Source: Glycocaulis profundi (GTDB lineage: Bacteria; Pseudomonadota; Alphaproteobacteria; Caulobacterales; Maricaulaceae). Taken from it: a DNA stretch of 64,000 nucleotides. The notes beneath the pieces were generated by a model. It was not told the DNA's origin. It made no database searches and was given only the letters and a program-made list of their open reading frames with translations. Position 1 is the stretch's first letter; each line of letters opens with the position of its first letter. Below are positions 20,384 to 29,613 of this stretch, one piece after another. The stretch lies in contig VJOU01000015.1 in NCBI GenBank assembly GCA_007050995.1, positions 7,982 to 71,981 on the forward strand. The letters are read 5' to 3'. The position numbers were made by a program, and so were the translations under genes.

Positions 20384-20557
20384 GGGGTTTCTCCCTTTGT
20401 CGGCGGAGGGCCGGGATGGCCGTCCTGAGCATAGGACGAACGAGGGAGCGGGAGATCGACAGTTTTTTCAGGACACGCGGAAAATGCGCGCGTCACCGCG
20501 CGGACCCGCATCATCGCGTCACGCCTGGCCGGGACTAAGGACAGGCGAAAACGCCCC

Positions 20558-22336
20558 TCACCCGTCCGTGCGTGACAGCGGGAAGAGCAGGTCGATGAAG
20601 CGTTCGGCGGTGGGCTGGGGCTCGTGATTGGCCAGGCCCGGGCGCTCGTTGGCCTCGATGAAGATGTGGTCGGGCGCGTCGGGGGCCTGGACGATGAAGT
20701 CCATGCCTGCGACCGGGATCTCGATGGCGCGGGCGGCCTTCAGGGCGCTGGCGGCGATGTCGGGATGCAGGCTGGCGGTCACGTCGTGGAGCGCGCCGCC
20801 GGTGTGCAGGTTCGCGGTGCGGCGCACGCGGATAGTCTGCTTTTTCGGCAGCACGTCGTCCAGAGCATGGCCGCCGGCGGCGACGCAGCGCTCGGTCTCA
20901 GCGTCGAGGGGAACCTTGGATTCCCCGCCCGTGGCCGCGGCGCGGCGGCGCGACAGACGCTCGATCAGCTCGCGGACGGTCCGCTTGCCGTCGCCGGTGA
21001 TTTCGGGGGGCTTTCTGAGGGCGGCGGCGACGATCTCGTCATTGATGACGACCACGCGCAGGTCGTCGCCCGCCACGCACTGCTCCATGATCACGTTGGG
21101 ATCGATGGCGGCGGCGGCCGCGACGGCCTTTTCCAGTTCCTCGGCGGTCTCGATGCCGACCACCACGCCCCGGCCCTGCTCGCCGCGAGCGGGCTTGACC
21201 ACGACCGAGCCGTGCTCGGCGAGGAAGGCCGCGCGGGCTTCGGCGTCCGCGCCGGTGTCGAGCTGGGCGGCGACGGGCACGCCCGCCCTGTACATCAGGC
21301 GGCGGGTGACGCCCTTGTCGTCGCAGCGGCTCATGGCCACCGCGCTGGTGAGCTCGGACAGCGACTCCCGGCAGGTGATCGAGCGGCCGCCGGAGGTGAG
21401 CTTGAAGAAGCCGCCCTCGGCGTCCAGCACCTCCACCCCGATGCCGCGGCGGCGGGCCTCGTCGGTGATGATGCGCGCGTAAGGGTTCAGGCTCTCCTCG
21501 GGCGGCGGGCCGATGAAGAGCTTCTCGTTGATGGTGTTCTTGCGCTTGAGCGTAAAATACGGGACGCGGCGGAAGCCCAGCTTCTCGTAGAGCCCGATGG
21601 CGCCGTCATTGTCATGAAGGACCGACAGGTCCATCCACGCCGCGCCGCGGGCCTGGAACAGCTCGGCCAGCCGCCGCACCAGCCCCTCGCCGATGCCCGG
21701 ATGGGCGGTCTTGGTGTCCACCGCCAGACACCACAGAGACGAGCCCTTCTCCGGATCACCGAAGCAGCGACCGTGATCGACGCCGGTGACCGCGCCGATG
21801 ATCTCTCCGGTCGCGGCGTCCTGAGCCACCAGGAAGGTCAGGCAGCGCGAATCGCGATGGCTGAAGAAGAAGCCCGGCTCGACGGGCACCATGCTGCGGC
21901 TGGCGTAGATGCGGTTGACGGCCTCGGCGTCCGCCTCGGAGGTCAGGCGCCGGATGAACCAGCCCGAGGGGGGCTGGCCGGGCCGGTAGGTCGCCAGATC
22001 GAGGCGGTAGGTGTGGGACGGGTCGAGGAAGACCTCCTGGGGCGCGGCGGCCAGCGCCACATGGGGATCGCGGATGTAGAAGGCGATGTCGCGCTTGCCG
22101 CTCTCCTCGCCGCGCAGAACCTCGACCAGCTCTTTCGCGCTGTCGAAGGTCTGGGCGAAGGCGAGACGGCCCCAGCCGCAGTCGACCACCGCGCCGTGGT
22201 CGAAATCCTCCTTTGAGCGCTCATCCTTGATCGGCGACTTCATGCCGTGATCGCGCAGGCGTTTGAGGCGGTGCCCCAGAGGGTTGCGCCGCTTGGCGGA
22301 TTTCTTCACGGCCGTCATGTCGTCGCGCCCTGTCAT
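20558..22336 (-). CDS. ngg: N-acetylglutaminylglutamine synthetase
   Basis: This 592-residue fusion has a GNAT acetyltransferase half (about 120-270; CLAVDTKTAHPGIGEGLVRR is the acetyl-CoA loop) and an ATP-grasp ligase half (about 330-590; VVVKPARGEQGRGVVVGIET, then IFIEANERPGLANHEPQP). It makes N-acetylglutaminylglutamine, the precursor of the osmoprotectant NAGGN, from two glutamines and acetyl-CoA. The amidotransferase asnO lies 60 nt upstream in the same operon, the known arrangement. An alternative start is ATG 22318. No M42-type peptidase, the third member of the usual trio, is encoded next to it. Confidence 0.93.
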   Translation of the reverse strand: MTGRDDMTAVKKSAKRRNPLGHRLKRLRDHGMKSPIKDERSKEDFDHGAVVDCGWGRLAFAQTFDSAKELVEVLRGEESGKRDIAFYIRDPHVALAAAPQEVFLDPSHTYRLDLATYRPGQPPSGWFIRRLTSEADAEAVNRIYASRSMVPVEPGFFFSHRDSRCLTFLVAQDAATGEIIGAVTGVDHGRCFGDPEKGSSLWCLAVDTKTAHPGIGEGLVRRLAELFQARGAAWMDLSVLHDNDGAIGLYEKLGFRRVPYFTLKRKNTINEKLFIGPPPEESLNPYARIITDEARRRGIGVEVLDAEGGFFKLTSGGRSITCRESLSELTSAVAMSRCDDKGVTRRLMYRAGVPVAAQLDTGADAEARAAFLAEHGSVVVKPARGEQGRGVVVGIETAEELEKAVAAAAAIDPNVIMEQCVAGDDLRVVVINDEIVAAALRKPPEITGDGKRTVRELIERLSRRRAAATGGESKVPLDAETERCVAAGGHALDDVLPKKQTIRVRRTANLHTGGALHDVTASLHPDIAASALKAARAIEIPVAGMDFIVQAPDAPDHIFIEANERPGLANHEPQPTAERFIDLLFPLSRTDG

Positions 22337-22396
22337 CGCTCGCTATACGGATGAACCCGGCTGGCGGGGGGATGTTCCCTCAAAGTTGCATCGCGC

Positions 22397-24169
22397 TCAC
22401 ACGCCATGGCTTTCAAGCCACATGGCGAGCAGGCCGATCTGGTAGAGCTTGGAGCCGCGCAGGGGGGTGATGTGCGCTTCGGGGTCCTCGAACAGCGTGT
22501 CGAGATAGTCCCGGCGCACGATGCCGCGCTCCTCGAAGCTCTTGGACGTCACCGCGTCGCGCACCCGCTCCAGATACGGCCCGCGCAGGTATTTCAGCGC
22601 CGGGACGGGGAAATAGCCCTTGGGCCGGTCGATGACCTCGTGGGGGATCACGTCGCGGCCGACGTCTTTGAGGATGCCCTTGCCGCCCTCGGCGGTCTTC
22701 AACTCGGCGGGCACCCGGGCGGACAGCTCGACCACCTCGTAGTCGAGGAAGGGCACGCGGGCCTCCAGCCCGAAGGCCATGGTCATGTTGTCCACGCGCT
22801 TGACGGGATCGTCGACCAGCATGACCTGGGTGTCGATACGCAGCGCCTTGTCGATGGGCCTCTCCGCGCCGGGGCGGGCGAAATGATCGGAGACGAACTG
22901 GCGCGCGGCGTCGCCGTTCAGCCATTCGTCGTGCAGCAGCTCGCCCATCTCCGAGCGGTCGCGGTCGAAGAAGGCCTTCGCGTAGGTGTCCAGCGGGTCG
23001 TTGGCCTCCAGCATGGGCGGATACCAGTGATAGCCGGCGAAGATCTCGTCCGCGCCCTGCCCGGACTGGACCACCTTGACCTGTTTGGAGACCTCCTCGG
23101 ACAGCAGGAAGAAGCCCATGCAGTCATGGCTGGTCATCGGCTCGCTCATGGCGGCGATGGCCCGCTCGAGGGCGGGCAGCGCGCGGGCGGTGTCGATCTC
23201 GATCTTGTGGTGGTCGGTGGCGAAGCGCTCGGCGATGATGTCGGAATACTGGAACTCGTCGCCCTTCTCCTCGCCCACGCTCTCGAAGCCGATGGAGAAG
23301 GTCTTCAGACCCTCCTGCCCCGCCTCGGCCAGCAGGCCCACGATCAGCGAGGAATCCAGACCGCCCGACAGCAGCACGCCCACGGGCACGTCCGCCACGA
23401 GGCGGCGCTTGACCGCCAGCCGCAGGGCGTCGGCGACCTTTTCCTTCCACTCCTCGCGGGAGAGATTCCGCTCGTCCTCATGGGGGCCGAACTTCAGGTC
23501 CCAATAGCCCTTCTGGCTGCGCTGGCCGTCCGGCTCGATGCGCAGGAGCGTGCCCGGCGCGAGCTTGCGCACGCCCTTGACCAGGGTGAAGGGCGGCGGG
23601 ACGACCGCGTGGAAGGAGAAGTAGAAGTTGAGCGCCTGGGCGTCCATCGACCGGTCGATGTCGGGATAGGCCAGCAGCGGCGGCAGGGCGGAGGCGAAAC
23701 GGAAGAAGCCCTCGCCCTCGGAATAATAGAGCGGCTTGATGCCCAGACGGTCGCGCCCGATCAGCACCCGGCCCGACTGGCGCTCGACGATGGCGAAGGC
23801 GAACATGCCGTTCAGCCGGTGCACGAAGTCCTCGCCCCAGGCGTGATAGGCCTTCAGGAGCACCTCGGTGTCGCCCGCGGAGAAGAACTGATAGCCCTTC
23901 GCCTCCAGCTCGGCGCGAAGCGCCTTGTGGTTATAGATGCAGCCGTTGAACACGATGGACAGGCCCAGCTCGGAATCCACCATCGGCTGCTGGGCGGCGT
24001 CGCTGAGGTCGATGATCTTCAGGCGGCGGTGGGCCAGCGCGGCGGCCTTCTGCGAATACATGCCGCCCGCGTCGGGCCCGCGGGGGTTCATCGCATCGGC
24101 CACGGCCTGAAGACGGCCCAGATCAGGGTCGGTCTGGTCGAAACGGATTTCACCCGCGATGCCGCACAT
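22397..24169 (-). CDS. asnO: N-acetylglutaminylglutamine amidotransferase (asparagine-synthase-like)
   Basis: This 590-residue protein adds the terminal amide to make NAGGN, an osmolyte of halotolerant bacteria. The glutaminase domain starts with CGIAGEI, whose Cys2 becomes the N-terminal nucleophile, and includes NPRGPDAGG and VFNGCIYNH. The synthetase domain holds the pyrophosphatase loop SGGLDSSL near 266 and QGADEIFAGY. ATG 24169 is fixed by the need for Cys at position 2. A start at 24184 would bury it. The gene lies first in a two-gene operon and is probably induced by osmotic stress, but no regulator is seen. Confidence 0.94.
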   Translation of the reverse strand: MCGIAGEIRFDQTDPDLGRLQAVADAMNPRGPDAGGMYSQKAAALAHRRLKIIDLSDAAQQPMVDSELGLSIVFNGCIYNHKALRAELEAKGYQFFSAGDTEVLLKAYHAWGEDFVHRLNGMFAFAIVERQSGRVLIGRDRLGIKPLYYSEGEGFFRFASALPPLLAYPDIDRSMDAQALNFYFSFHAVVPPPFTLVKGVRKLAPGTLLRIEPDGQRSQKGYWDLKFGPHEDERNLSREEWKEKVADALRLAVKRRLVADVPVGVLLSGGLDSSLIVGLLAEAGQEGLKTFSIGFESVGEEKGDEFQYSDIIAERFATDHHKIEIDTARALPALERAIAAMSEPMTSHDCMGFFLLSEEVSKQVKVVQSGQGADEIFAGYHWYPPMLEANDPLDTYAKAFFDRDRSEMGELLHDEWLNGDAARQFVSDHFARPGAERPIDKALRIDTQVMLVDDPVKRVDNMTMAFGLEARVPFLDYEVVELSARVPAELKTAEGGKGILKDVGRDVIPHEVIDRPKGYFPVPALKYLRGPYLERVRDAVTSKSFEERGIVRRDYLDTLFEDPEAHITPLRGSKLYQIGLLAMWLESHGV

Positions 24170-24420
24170 GCAGATACCTCGCAATCGGAACTGTAAATGT
24201 AAGAAGATGCCGAACCACGTCCGGCGCTGGCTCCGTTAGATCATCACAGAACCGGTGAAATCAAGTTTTTGCACTGAAAAAACCGATATTTTTCAATTTT
24301 CTGTGCTGTGAAAACTCTTGGGGAACGGTTGACCCGCGTCCGGTGTTACCTATGTTGCTCAACATCGCACTGACCGTTCATTAAACAGCTCCCGCCGCCA
24401 GCGGGAGCGCTGGAGGATTT
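24170..24420. promoter_or_regulatory. Divergent promoter region of asnO and the DJ-1-like gene
   Basis: This 250-bp gap between divergent genes has markedly lower GC in 24240-24330 (AATCAAGTTTTTGCACTG and a TTTTTCAATTTTCTG stretch), as expected for promoters of both genes. A GC-rich hairpin (GCTCCCGCC...GGCGGGAGC, 24388-24408) lies in the 5' leader of the plus-strand gene, just before its SD. I see no known riboswitch. Confidence 0.5.
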
Positions 24421-24960
24421 GTGGCACCTACCCAACGTACCCCGCGACAGAAACGCATCGATCTCAACATGGTTGGAGAAGCCGGCGCCGTCATCGCCCT
24501 GGTGGCGGATGGCTTTTCCGTGCCCGACCAGAACGCCGCGGCTCATGCCGCCGAGCGGGGCGGGTACAAGACCCTGATCGCGAGCCCGAACAAGTCTCTC
24601 GTGTCCGGCCGTTCGGCCACCAACGAGGAGATGAACTTCGTGGTCGATCTCAAGCCGGGCGACATCTCGGTGAAGCAGAATGAGGGGCTGATCCTGCCCG
24701 GCGGCGCGCAGTCGATCCGCCGTCTGCTGGACGATCAGGACAGCCGCCTGCTGATCCATGACTTCGTCAAATCAGGCAAGCCCGTCTTCGCCACTGGCGA
24801 GGCGCTGGCCGTGATCGCCGAGGCGTCCGGCAAGGAAGGCGTCGAGGGCACGGCCGCTCTGGCCATCCGCGGCGAGGTCTTCGCCGGAGACAGCGAGACC
24901 GCCGTGGAGGACGCCGCAGGCGCCTTCGTGGACGCGCTCAAGGTGGTCGAGGCGGCCTGA
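24421..24960 (+). CDS. DJ-1/PfpI-fold protein without the catalytic cysteine
   Basis: The protein has 179 residues. LILPGGAQSIRRLLDDQ and the strand-turn KPVFATGEALAVIAEA match the DJ-1/PfpI class I glutamine-amidotransferase-like fold, also found as the C-terminal domain of large catalases. At the nucleophile elbow the usual Cys is replaced (ATGEAL), so normal protease, glyoxalase or amidotransferase chemistry is unlikely. A binding or structural role is more likely. The start is GTG 24421, supported by GGAGG at 24412-24416. There is no in-frame ATG with a comparable SD. It is divergent from the NAGGN operon and closed by a strong terminator. Confidence 0.7.
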   Translation: MAPTQRTPRQKRIDLNMVGEAGAVIALVADGFSVPDQNAAAHAAERGGYKTLIASPNKSLVSGRSATNEEMNFVVDLKPGDISVKQNEGLILPGGAQSIRRLLDDQDSRLLIHDFVKSGKPVFATGEALAVIAEASGKEGVEGTAALAIRGEVFAGDSETAVEDAAGAFVDALKVVEAA

Positions 24961-24983
24961 GCCCCCTCCCCCCTGACATGGAA

Positions 24984-25014
24984 AGCCCCGGACCGCATGG
25001 TCCGGGGCTTTTTC
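24984..25014 (+). terminator. Rho-independent terminator
   Basis: The perfect 11-bp stem AGCCCCGGACC/GGTCCGGGGCT with a GCAT loop is followed by TTTTCGTT. It ends the DJ-1-like gene and also lies just past the stop of the convergent MFS gene. Confidence 0.9.
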
Positions 25015-25022
25015 GTTCAGAC

Positions 25023-26405
25023 CTATTTCTCCCAGTCGCGGGAGATGGTCCGGGAGGCGAGCAGGAAGAGCGTGCCCGCAACGATGTAGAGCGACGCGCC
25101 GAACATGATCGAATAGCGCAGCGACTCCGTTCCGAAGGTGGGCGCCAGATAGGTCGACAGCTCGCCCAGCACGTACACGCCCACCCCGATGCCCAGCAGG
25201 TTGTTGATGAGCAGAAAGATGGCCGAGGCCATCGCGCGCATGTTGGGCGGGGCCATGTGCTGGAAGGCCGACAGGGCCGGACCCAGCCAGCTCAGCCCCA
25301 GCGCGGTGGGGATCATGAACATCACGATGGCCACGGCCGCGGTCTCGGACATGGCTCCGAGGATGTAGAAGGGGAAGGCGAGGAAGAAGGCGACTGCGGG
25401 AACAATGGCATAGAAGGATTTCTTCGCCTTTCCCAGCCGGTCGGCGAGGATGCCGCCGAGCATGACGCCCGCGCTGCCGCCCACCAGAAGGACCGTGCCG
25501 AACAGCCAGGCGGACTGGATGGTCGCCTCGGCGGTGGACAGATCGGGGAAATAGCTGCGCGCCAGGAAGCTGGGCATCCAGAAGAACACGCCATAGCCCA
25601 TCATCGACGAGCACGACGCGCCCAGCGAGAGCAGCCAGAAGGACGGCTTCTTCGCCAGCAGCCTCACCACGTCCCACACGCCGGGCTTGGTGGCGGCTTC
25701 GTCGATGGCTTTGGCCGCGATGCCCTCGCCCTGCTGGGGCGGGTGCTTCTCGACCGGGGCGGCCTTGACCGGGTCGAGCCCGCCGCGCACCGGCTCGCGC
25801 ACGGTGAGCTTGAAGATCGGGGCGAGCAGCACGCCCGCCAGGCCCACGATGATGAAGGCGGCGCGCCAGTCGAGATTCTCGCTGACCGCTCCGCCCGCGA
25901 TCATGCCGCCCGCGACCACGCCGAAGGCGCTGCCGATGGGGATGCCCAGCGAGTAGATGGCCAGCGCCCGGGCGCGCTGCTCAGGCGGGAAATAGTCCGC
26001 GATGAGCGAATAGGACGGGGCCACCCCGCCCGCCTCGCCCACGCCCACGCCCACGCGGGCGGCGAAAAGCTGCCAGAAATTCTGCGCCATGCCGCACAGG
26101 GCGGTGAACCCGCTCCAGACGGTCAGCGAGACGGTGACGATCCAGGTCCGGCTGGCCCGGTCGGCCAGCCAGGCGATGGGCACGCCCAGCGTCGAATACA
26201 GCGCCGCGAAGGCGATGCCGCCCAGAAGCCCGAGCTGGCGGTCGTCCAGACCCAGCTCCTCGCGGATCGGGATGGCGAGGATGGAGATGATCTGGCGGTC
26301 CAGAAAGTTGAACGCATAGACCAGGAAAAGCATCACCATCACCCAGACCCGGTACCGGGCGCTGGGCGGCTTGAGCGGCGTGGCTGCCGCCTGGGTCTGG
26401 CTCAT
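25023..26405 (-). CDS. MFS transporter (spinster-like)
   Basis: The 460-residue inner-membrane transporter has 12 hydrophobic segments. The N-terminal NFLDRQIISILAIPI and the loop GVPIAWLADRASRTW (an MFS A-motif variant) place it in the spinster/glycerol-3-phosphate-like MFS group common beside TonB receptors in Sphingomonadales and Maricaulales. Known relatives carry lipids, organic acids or drugs. A cytoplasmic loop of about 55 residues separates the halves. ATG 26405 has a GGGGAGA SD. It is encoded downstream of, and in the same direction as, the TonB receptor at 26530-28743 but behind its terminator. It is likely the inner-membrane partner of that receptor. Confidence 0.92.
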   Translation of the reverse strand: MSQTQAAATPLKPPSARYRVWVMVMLFLVYAFNFLDRQIISILAIPIREELGLDDRQLGLLGGIAFAALYSTLGVPIAWLADRASRTWIVTVSLTVWSGFTALCGMAQNFWQLFAARVGVGVGEAGGVAPSYSLIADYFPPEQRARALAIYSLGIPIGSAFGVVAGGMIAGGAVSENLDWRAAFIIVGLAGVLLAPIFKLTVREPVRGGLDPVKAAPVEKHPPQQGEGIAAKAIDEAATKPGVWDVVRLLAKKPSFWLLSLGASCSSMMGYGVFFWMPSFLARSYFPDLSTAEATIQSAWLFGTVLLVGGSAGVMLGGILADRLGKAKKSFYAIVPAVAFFLAFPFYILGAMSETAAVAIVMFMIPTALGLSWLGPALSAFQHMAPPNMRAMASAIFLLINNLLGIGVGVYVLGELSTYLAPTFGTESLRYSIMFGASLYIVAGTLFLLASRTISRDWEK

Positions 26406-26476
26406 GGATGTCTCCCCTCGGTCACGTCTTTTCATTCTGCGCCCGGCGCATCTTGGGTGAACCGGGACAGGCGGGC

Positions 26477-26513
26477 AAAAGGAAAACGCCGCCAGCCGAA
26501 GGGGCTGGCGGCG
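26477..26513 (-). terminator. Rho-independent terminator of the TonB receptor gene
   Basis: The 11-bp stem CGCCGCCAGCC/GGCTGGCGGCG (26487-26497 and 26503-26513) is followed on the minus strand by TTTTCCTTTT. It lies 16 nt beyond the receptor stop. Confidence 0.87.
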
Positions 26514-26529
26514 CTGTCTTGGGCCGGGT

Positions 26530-28743
26530 CTAGAAGCGGTAGCCCAGCTGGACCGTGAAGGTCCGGGGCGGGCCGTAGAAGGCGCTGACGGAGTCGTCGA
26601 ACTGCGCGCCGAGGAAGTTATAGCCGCCGATGCGGTATTCCTCGTCGGTCAGGTTCCGACCGAAGGCGCCGACCGTCCAGCGCTGGTCCGGCGAGGTCCA
26701 CAGGGCGGACAGGTCCACCAGGGTGTAGCCGTTCTGATCCAGCAGCGGATTGGGAAACTCGAACTGATTGTAGGACGAGCGGAAGGACACCGACGGCGTC
26801 ACCGCCAGATCGCCGCCCATGACGTCGGTGCGCCAGGTCAGGCCGAAATACCCCGTCCATTTGGGCGCGTTCTGGAACACGACCTGGTCGGAGATGTCCT
26901 CGAACTCGCCGGTGGTCAGGTTGAAACGGATGAATTCGTCGAAGCTGGCTTCCAGATAGCCCACCGAGAAATTCGCCGTCAGGAAGTCGGTCAGGAACAG
27001 CGCGCCCTCGAACTCCGCGCCGTAGATGGTGGACTGGCCCACATTGTCCACGAAGCTGGCGATGCCGGTGGCGGTGGGGACCTGGGTGGTCACCTGCTGA
27101 TCCTGATAGTCCGAGTAGAAGGCGGCGGCGCTGAACTGCATCAGGCCGTCGAACGCGCGGCCTTTCAGGCCTGCTTCCCACGCGTCCACGGTCTCGGGAT
27201 TGTAGCCGTTCACGGTGTCCGGCGTGGCAAGCGCGTCGCCGCGCATGTCGAAGCCGCCGGACTTGAAGCCCTGGCTGTAGGACGCGTAGGCGGTGTAGTT
27301 GGGATCGATACGGTAGGACAGCGAGACCCGCGGCGTGAATTCCGAGAAGGTGCGGGTATTGGTGTAGTCGGTGTTCTGGATCAGCGGATCACGGTCAGGA
27401 CCGCCATTGAGCGGGCTGCGCTCGGTGCCCAGATAGGTCGCGCGGAACACGGTCCCGGTCTTCTCGTCCCGGGTCCAGCGCGCGCCGACCGACGCGGACA
27501 GTCGGTCAGTGATGTCGAAGCTGACGTCGGCGAAGGCGGCGAAGCTTTCGGTCTCCACCGACCCGCCATTGGCGATGTTCACGCCCAGCAGGCCCGCGAT
27601 GGTGTCGAACGCGCCTTCGGCCGTGCCGTCGAGATAGTACACGCCCGCCACGCCCTGGAATCGGCCCGCGTCGAACAGGAGCTGGAATTCCTGGGTGAAC
27701 TGGTCGTCGCGGTAGAAGGCGGGAATGTCCAGGGTCGGAGACGGCGTGCCGTCGAAATCGATCACCGTGACGGTGTCGCCCTCGCGCCATGCGGTGATGG
27801 ACTTGAAGGTGAACATGTCGCTGGCCTGCCATTCGGCCGTCAGCGAGGCGCCCTGGGTCATCACCGAGTTGTCGCCCTGCGCGCCCGCGCGGGTGTCGTA
27901 GATGTCGTCCAGCACGTCCGATCCCGGCAGCGCGCCCGGCAGGGTGCGATAGCCGTGACGGGGGTTGGAGTCGTCCTCCAGCCGGTCGTAGGCGAAACGG
28001 ATGAAGACGTCGGGATGGGGCGTCATCTCCGCGGAGATGCGGCCCGCGATGATGTCCTTGTTGTAGTGATCCTGGCCCGTGGTCAGGTTCGTGCCGTAGC
28101 CGTCGCGGGTGAAGCGCGCGATGGACCCGCCGATGGCGAAGCCCTCGGCGAGGGGCGCGGAGCCCGAAGCGACCAGATCGATCTGATTGTGCGAGCCATA
28201 GGCTGCGCGCAGCGAGCCCTGGGGCTGGTCGTCCAGCCGCCGGGTGACGTATTTGATCGCGCCGCCGATGGTGTTGCGGCCATACAGCGTGCCCTGCGGC
28301 CCGCGCAGGACCTCGATCCGCTCGACGTCATAGATGTCCAGAACCGCGCCCTGGGGACGCGCGACGTAGACGTCGTCCACATACAGGCCCACGCCCGGCT
28401 CGAAGCCCCACAGCGGATCCTGCTGGCCCACGCCCCGGATAAAGGAGATCAGGGTGGTGTTCGAACCGCGCGCGATCTGCACGGTCGCGTTCGGGGTCTG
28501 CTCGCCCAGATCGGTGATGTCCAGCGCGCCGGTCTCTTCCAGCCGCTGGGCGCCCAGCGCGGAGACCGCCACCGGAACATCCTGAAGCGATTCCTCGCGG
28601 CGGCGCGCGGTGACGGTGATGATCTCGGTCGCCCGGCCCGCGTCCGCGGTGGTCTCCTGCGCCAGCGCAGGGGCTGCGACGGCGAGCATGGAGACGCTGG
28701 ACAGCAGAGCGGCCGCGCTCGCGGCGCGTCGGATCGTTTTCAT
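26530..28743 (-). CDS. TonB-dependent outer membrane receptor
   Basis: The 737-residue receptor has a clean signal peptide (MKTIRRAASAAALLSSVS to PALAQ), a TonB-box-like EIITVTARR, a plug domain (QDVPVAVSALGAQRL, GLYVDDVYVARPQG, ERIEVLRGPQGTLYGRNT) and a barrel ending FTVQLGYRF. ATG 28743 has a strong GGGAGGA SD. The gene is divergent from a TetR regulator and two alpha/beta hydrolases, and an MFS transporter lies downstream. Together these suggest import and hydrolysis of one hydrophobic or ester-type substrate under TetR control. The identity of the substrate is unknown. Confidence 0.95.
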   Translation of the reverse strand: MKTIRRAASAAALLSSVSMLAVAAPALAQETTADAGRATEIITVTARRREESLQDVPVAVSALGAQRLEETGALDITDLGEQTPNATVQIARGSNTTLISFIRGVGQQDPLWGFEPGVGLYVDDVYVARPQGAVLDIYDVERIEVLRGPQGTLYGRNTIGGAIKYVTRRLDDQPQGSLRAAYGSHNQIDLVASGSAPLAEGFAIGGSIARFTRDGYGTNLTTGQDHYNKDIIAGRISAEMTPHPDVFIRFAYDRLEDDSNPRHGYRTLPGALPGSDVLDDIYDTRAGAQGDNSVMTQGASLTAEWQASDMFTFKSITAWREGDTVTVIDFDGTPSPTLDIPAFYRDDQFTQEFQLLFDAGRFQGVAGVYYLDGTAEGAFDTIAGLLGVNIANGGSVETESFAAFADVSFDITDRLSASVGARWTRDEKTGTVFRATYLGTERSPLNGGPDRDPLIQNTDYTNTRTFSEFTPRVSLSYRIDPNYTAYASYSQGFKSGGFDMRGDALATPDTVNGYNPETVDAWEAGLKGRAFDGLMQFSAAAFYSDYQDQQVTTQVPTATGIASFVDNVGQSTIYGAEFEGALFLTDFLTANFSVGYLEASFDEFIRFNLTTGEFEDISDQVVFQNAPKWTGYFGLTWRTDVMGGDLAVTPSVSFRSSYNQFEFPNPLLDQNGYTLVDLSALWTSPDQRWTVGAFGRNLTDEEYRIGGYNFLGAQFDDSVSAFYGPPRTFTVQLGYRF

Positions 28744-28801
28744 GGGTTCCTCCCGTTCGGACCGGCCGCCCTTCACGAAGGCGACTCTCAGATTGAATTA
28801 C

Positions 28802-28838
28802 TTCAACGGTGAATGAGATTAATTTCAACGTTGAATGA
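28802..28838. promoter_or_regulatory. Tandem operator between TonB receptor and TetR genes
   Basis: Two 15-bp direct copies, TTCAACGGTGAATGA (28802-28816) and TTCAACGTTGAATGA (28824-28838), differ at one base. They start 22 bp apart, two helical turns. Each contains a dyad, and the second is the perfect palindrome TTCAACGTTGAA. A further half site TTGAA lies at 28793-28797. The position in the divergent promoter next to a TetR gene makes it the likely TetR binding site for both transcripts. Confidence 0.75.
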
Positions 28839-28926
28839 AAAGTCAACGGACTTTACGGTCCGCTGGACGGATCAGCGCGGGAGTGGCGTATTGGGAACAC
28901 AGTTTGAAGCCGCCAGGGACACCCTC

Positions 28927-29613
28927 ATGGCCGACACGCCCCCTTCCCGCCCCAGCCGTCGCGGCGAGCGCACGCGCGAATCGCTGCTGGACGCGGCCGA
29001 GAAGCTGTTCGCCGAGATGAGCTTTCACGGCGTGACCGTGCGGGCCATAGCCAAGGAAGCGGGCGCGGACCCGGCGCTGGTTGCCTATTATTTCGGCGGC
29101 AAGCGCGAGCTGTTCGACGCGGTGCTGGAGCGGCGCGGCGCGGTGCTCAACCGCTACCGGATCGCCGAGCTCGAGGAGATCGAGGCCCATGCGGGGCCGG
29201 AGGGCCCCTCGCCCGAGGAGATCATCACCGCCTTCACCCACCCCCTGCTGGAGCTGTCCGCGACCGGGGGCGACGGGTGGAAGAGCTATTTCTCGCTGAT
29301 CGGGCAGATCACCAACACGCCCGAATGGGGCGGCGAGGTGATGAGCAAGTATTTCGACCCCATCGCGAACCGCTTTCTCGAAGCCCTGCGCAAGCGCGTT
29401 CCCGAAGTGACCAAGGAGGACCTGTACTGGACCTATCACTTCCTGTCCGGCGCGCTGGTGCTGACCTATGCCGAGACGGGGCGGATCGACAGGCTGTCGG
29501 GCGGGGTGTGCCGCTCGACCGACATCGCCAGCATCCAGGAACGCCTGCCCGGCTTCATCACCGCGGGCTTCCTGAACATGGTCGAGCGCCGCAAGGCGAA
29601 GGAGCAATCGTGA
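28927..29613 (+). CDS. TetR family transcriptional regulator
   Basis: The 228-residue regulator has an N-terminal TetR helix-turn-helix (RTRESLLDAAEKLFAE, VTVRAIAKEAGADPALVAYYFGGKREL) and a helical ligand domain of about 150 residues. It most likely represses the divergent TonB receptor and its own operon through the tandem palindromes at 28802-28838. ATG 28927 is preferred because the reading frame before it is in the operator region and lacks the TetR pattern. The SD is weak. The stop overlaps the GTG start of the hydrolase gene. Confidence 0.94.
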   Translation: MADTPPSRPSRRGERTRESLLDAAEKLFAEMSFHGVTVRAIAKEAGADPALVAYYFGGKRELFDAVLERRGAVLNRYRIAELEEIEAHAGPEGPSPEEIITAFTHPLLELSATGGDGWKSYFSLIGQITNTPEWGGEVMSKYFDPIANRFLEALRKRVPEVTKEDLYWTYHFLSGALVLTYAETGRIDRLSGGVCRSTDIASIQERLPGFITAGFLNMVERRKAKEQS

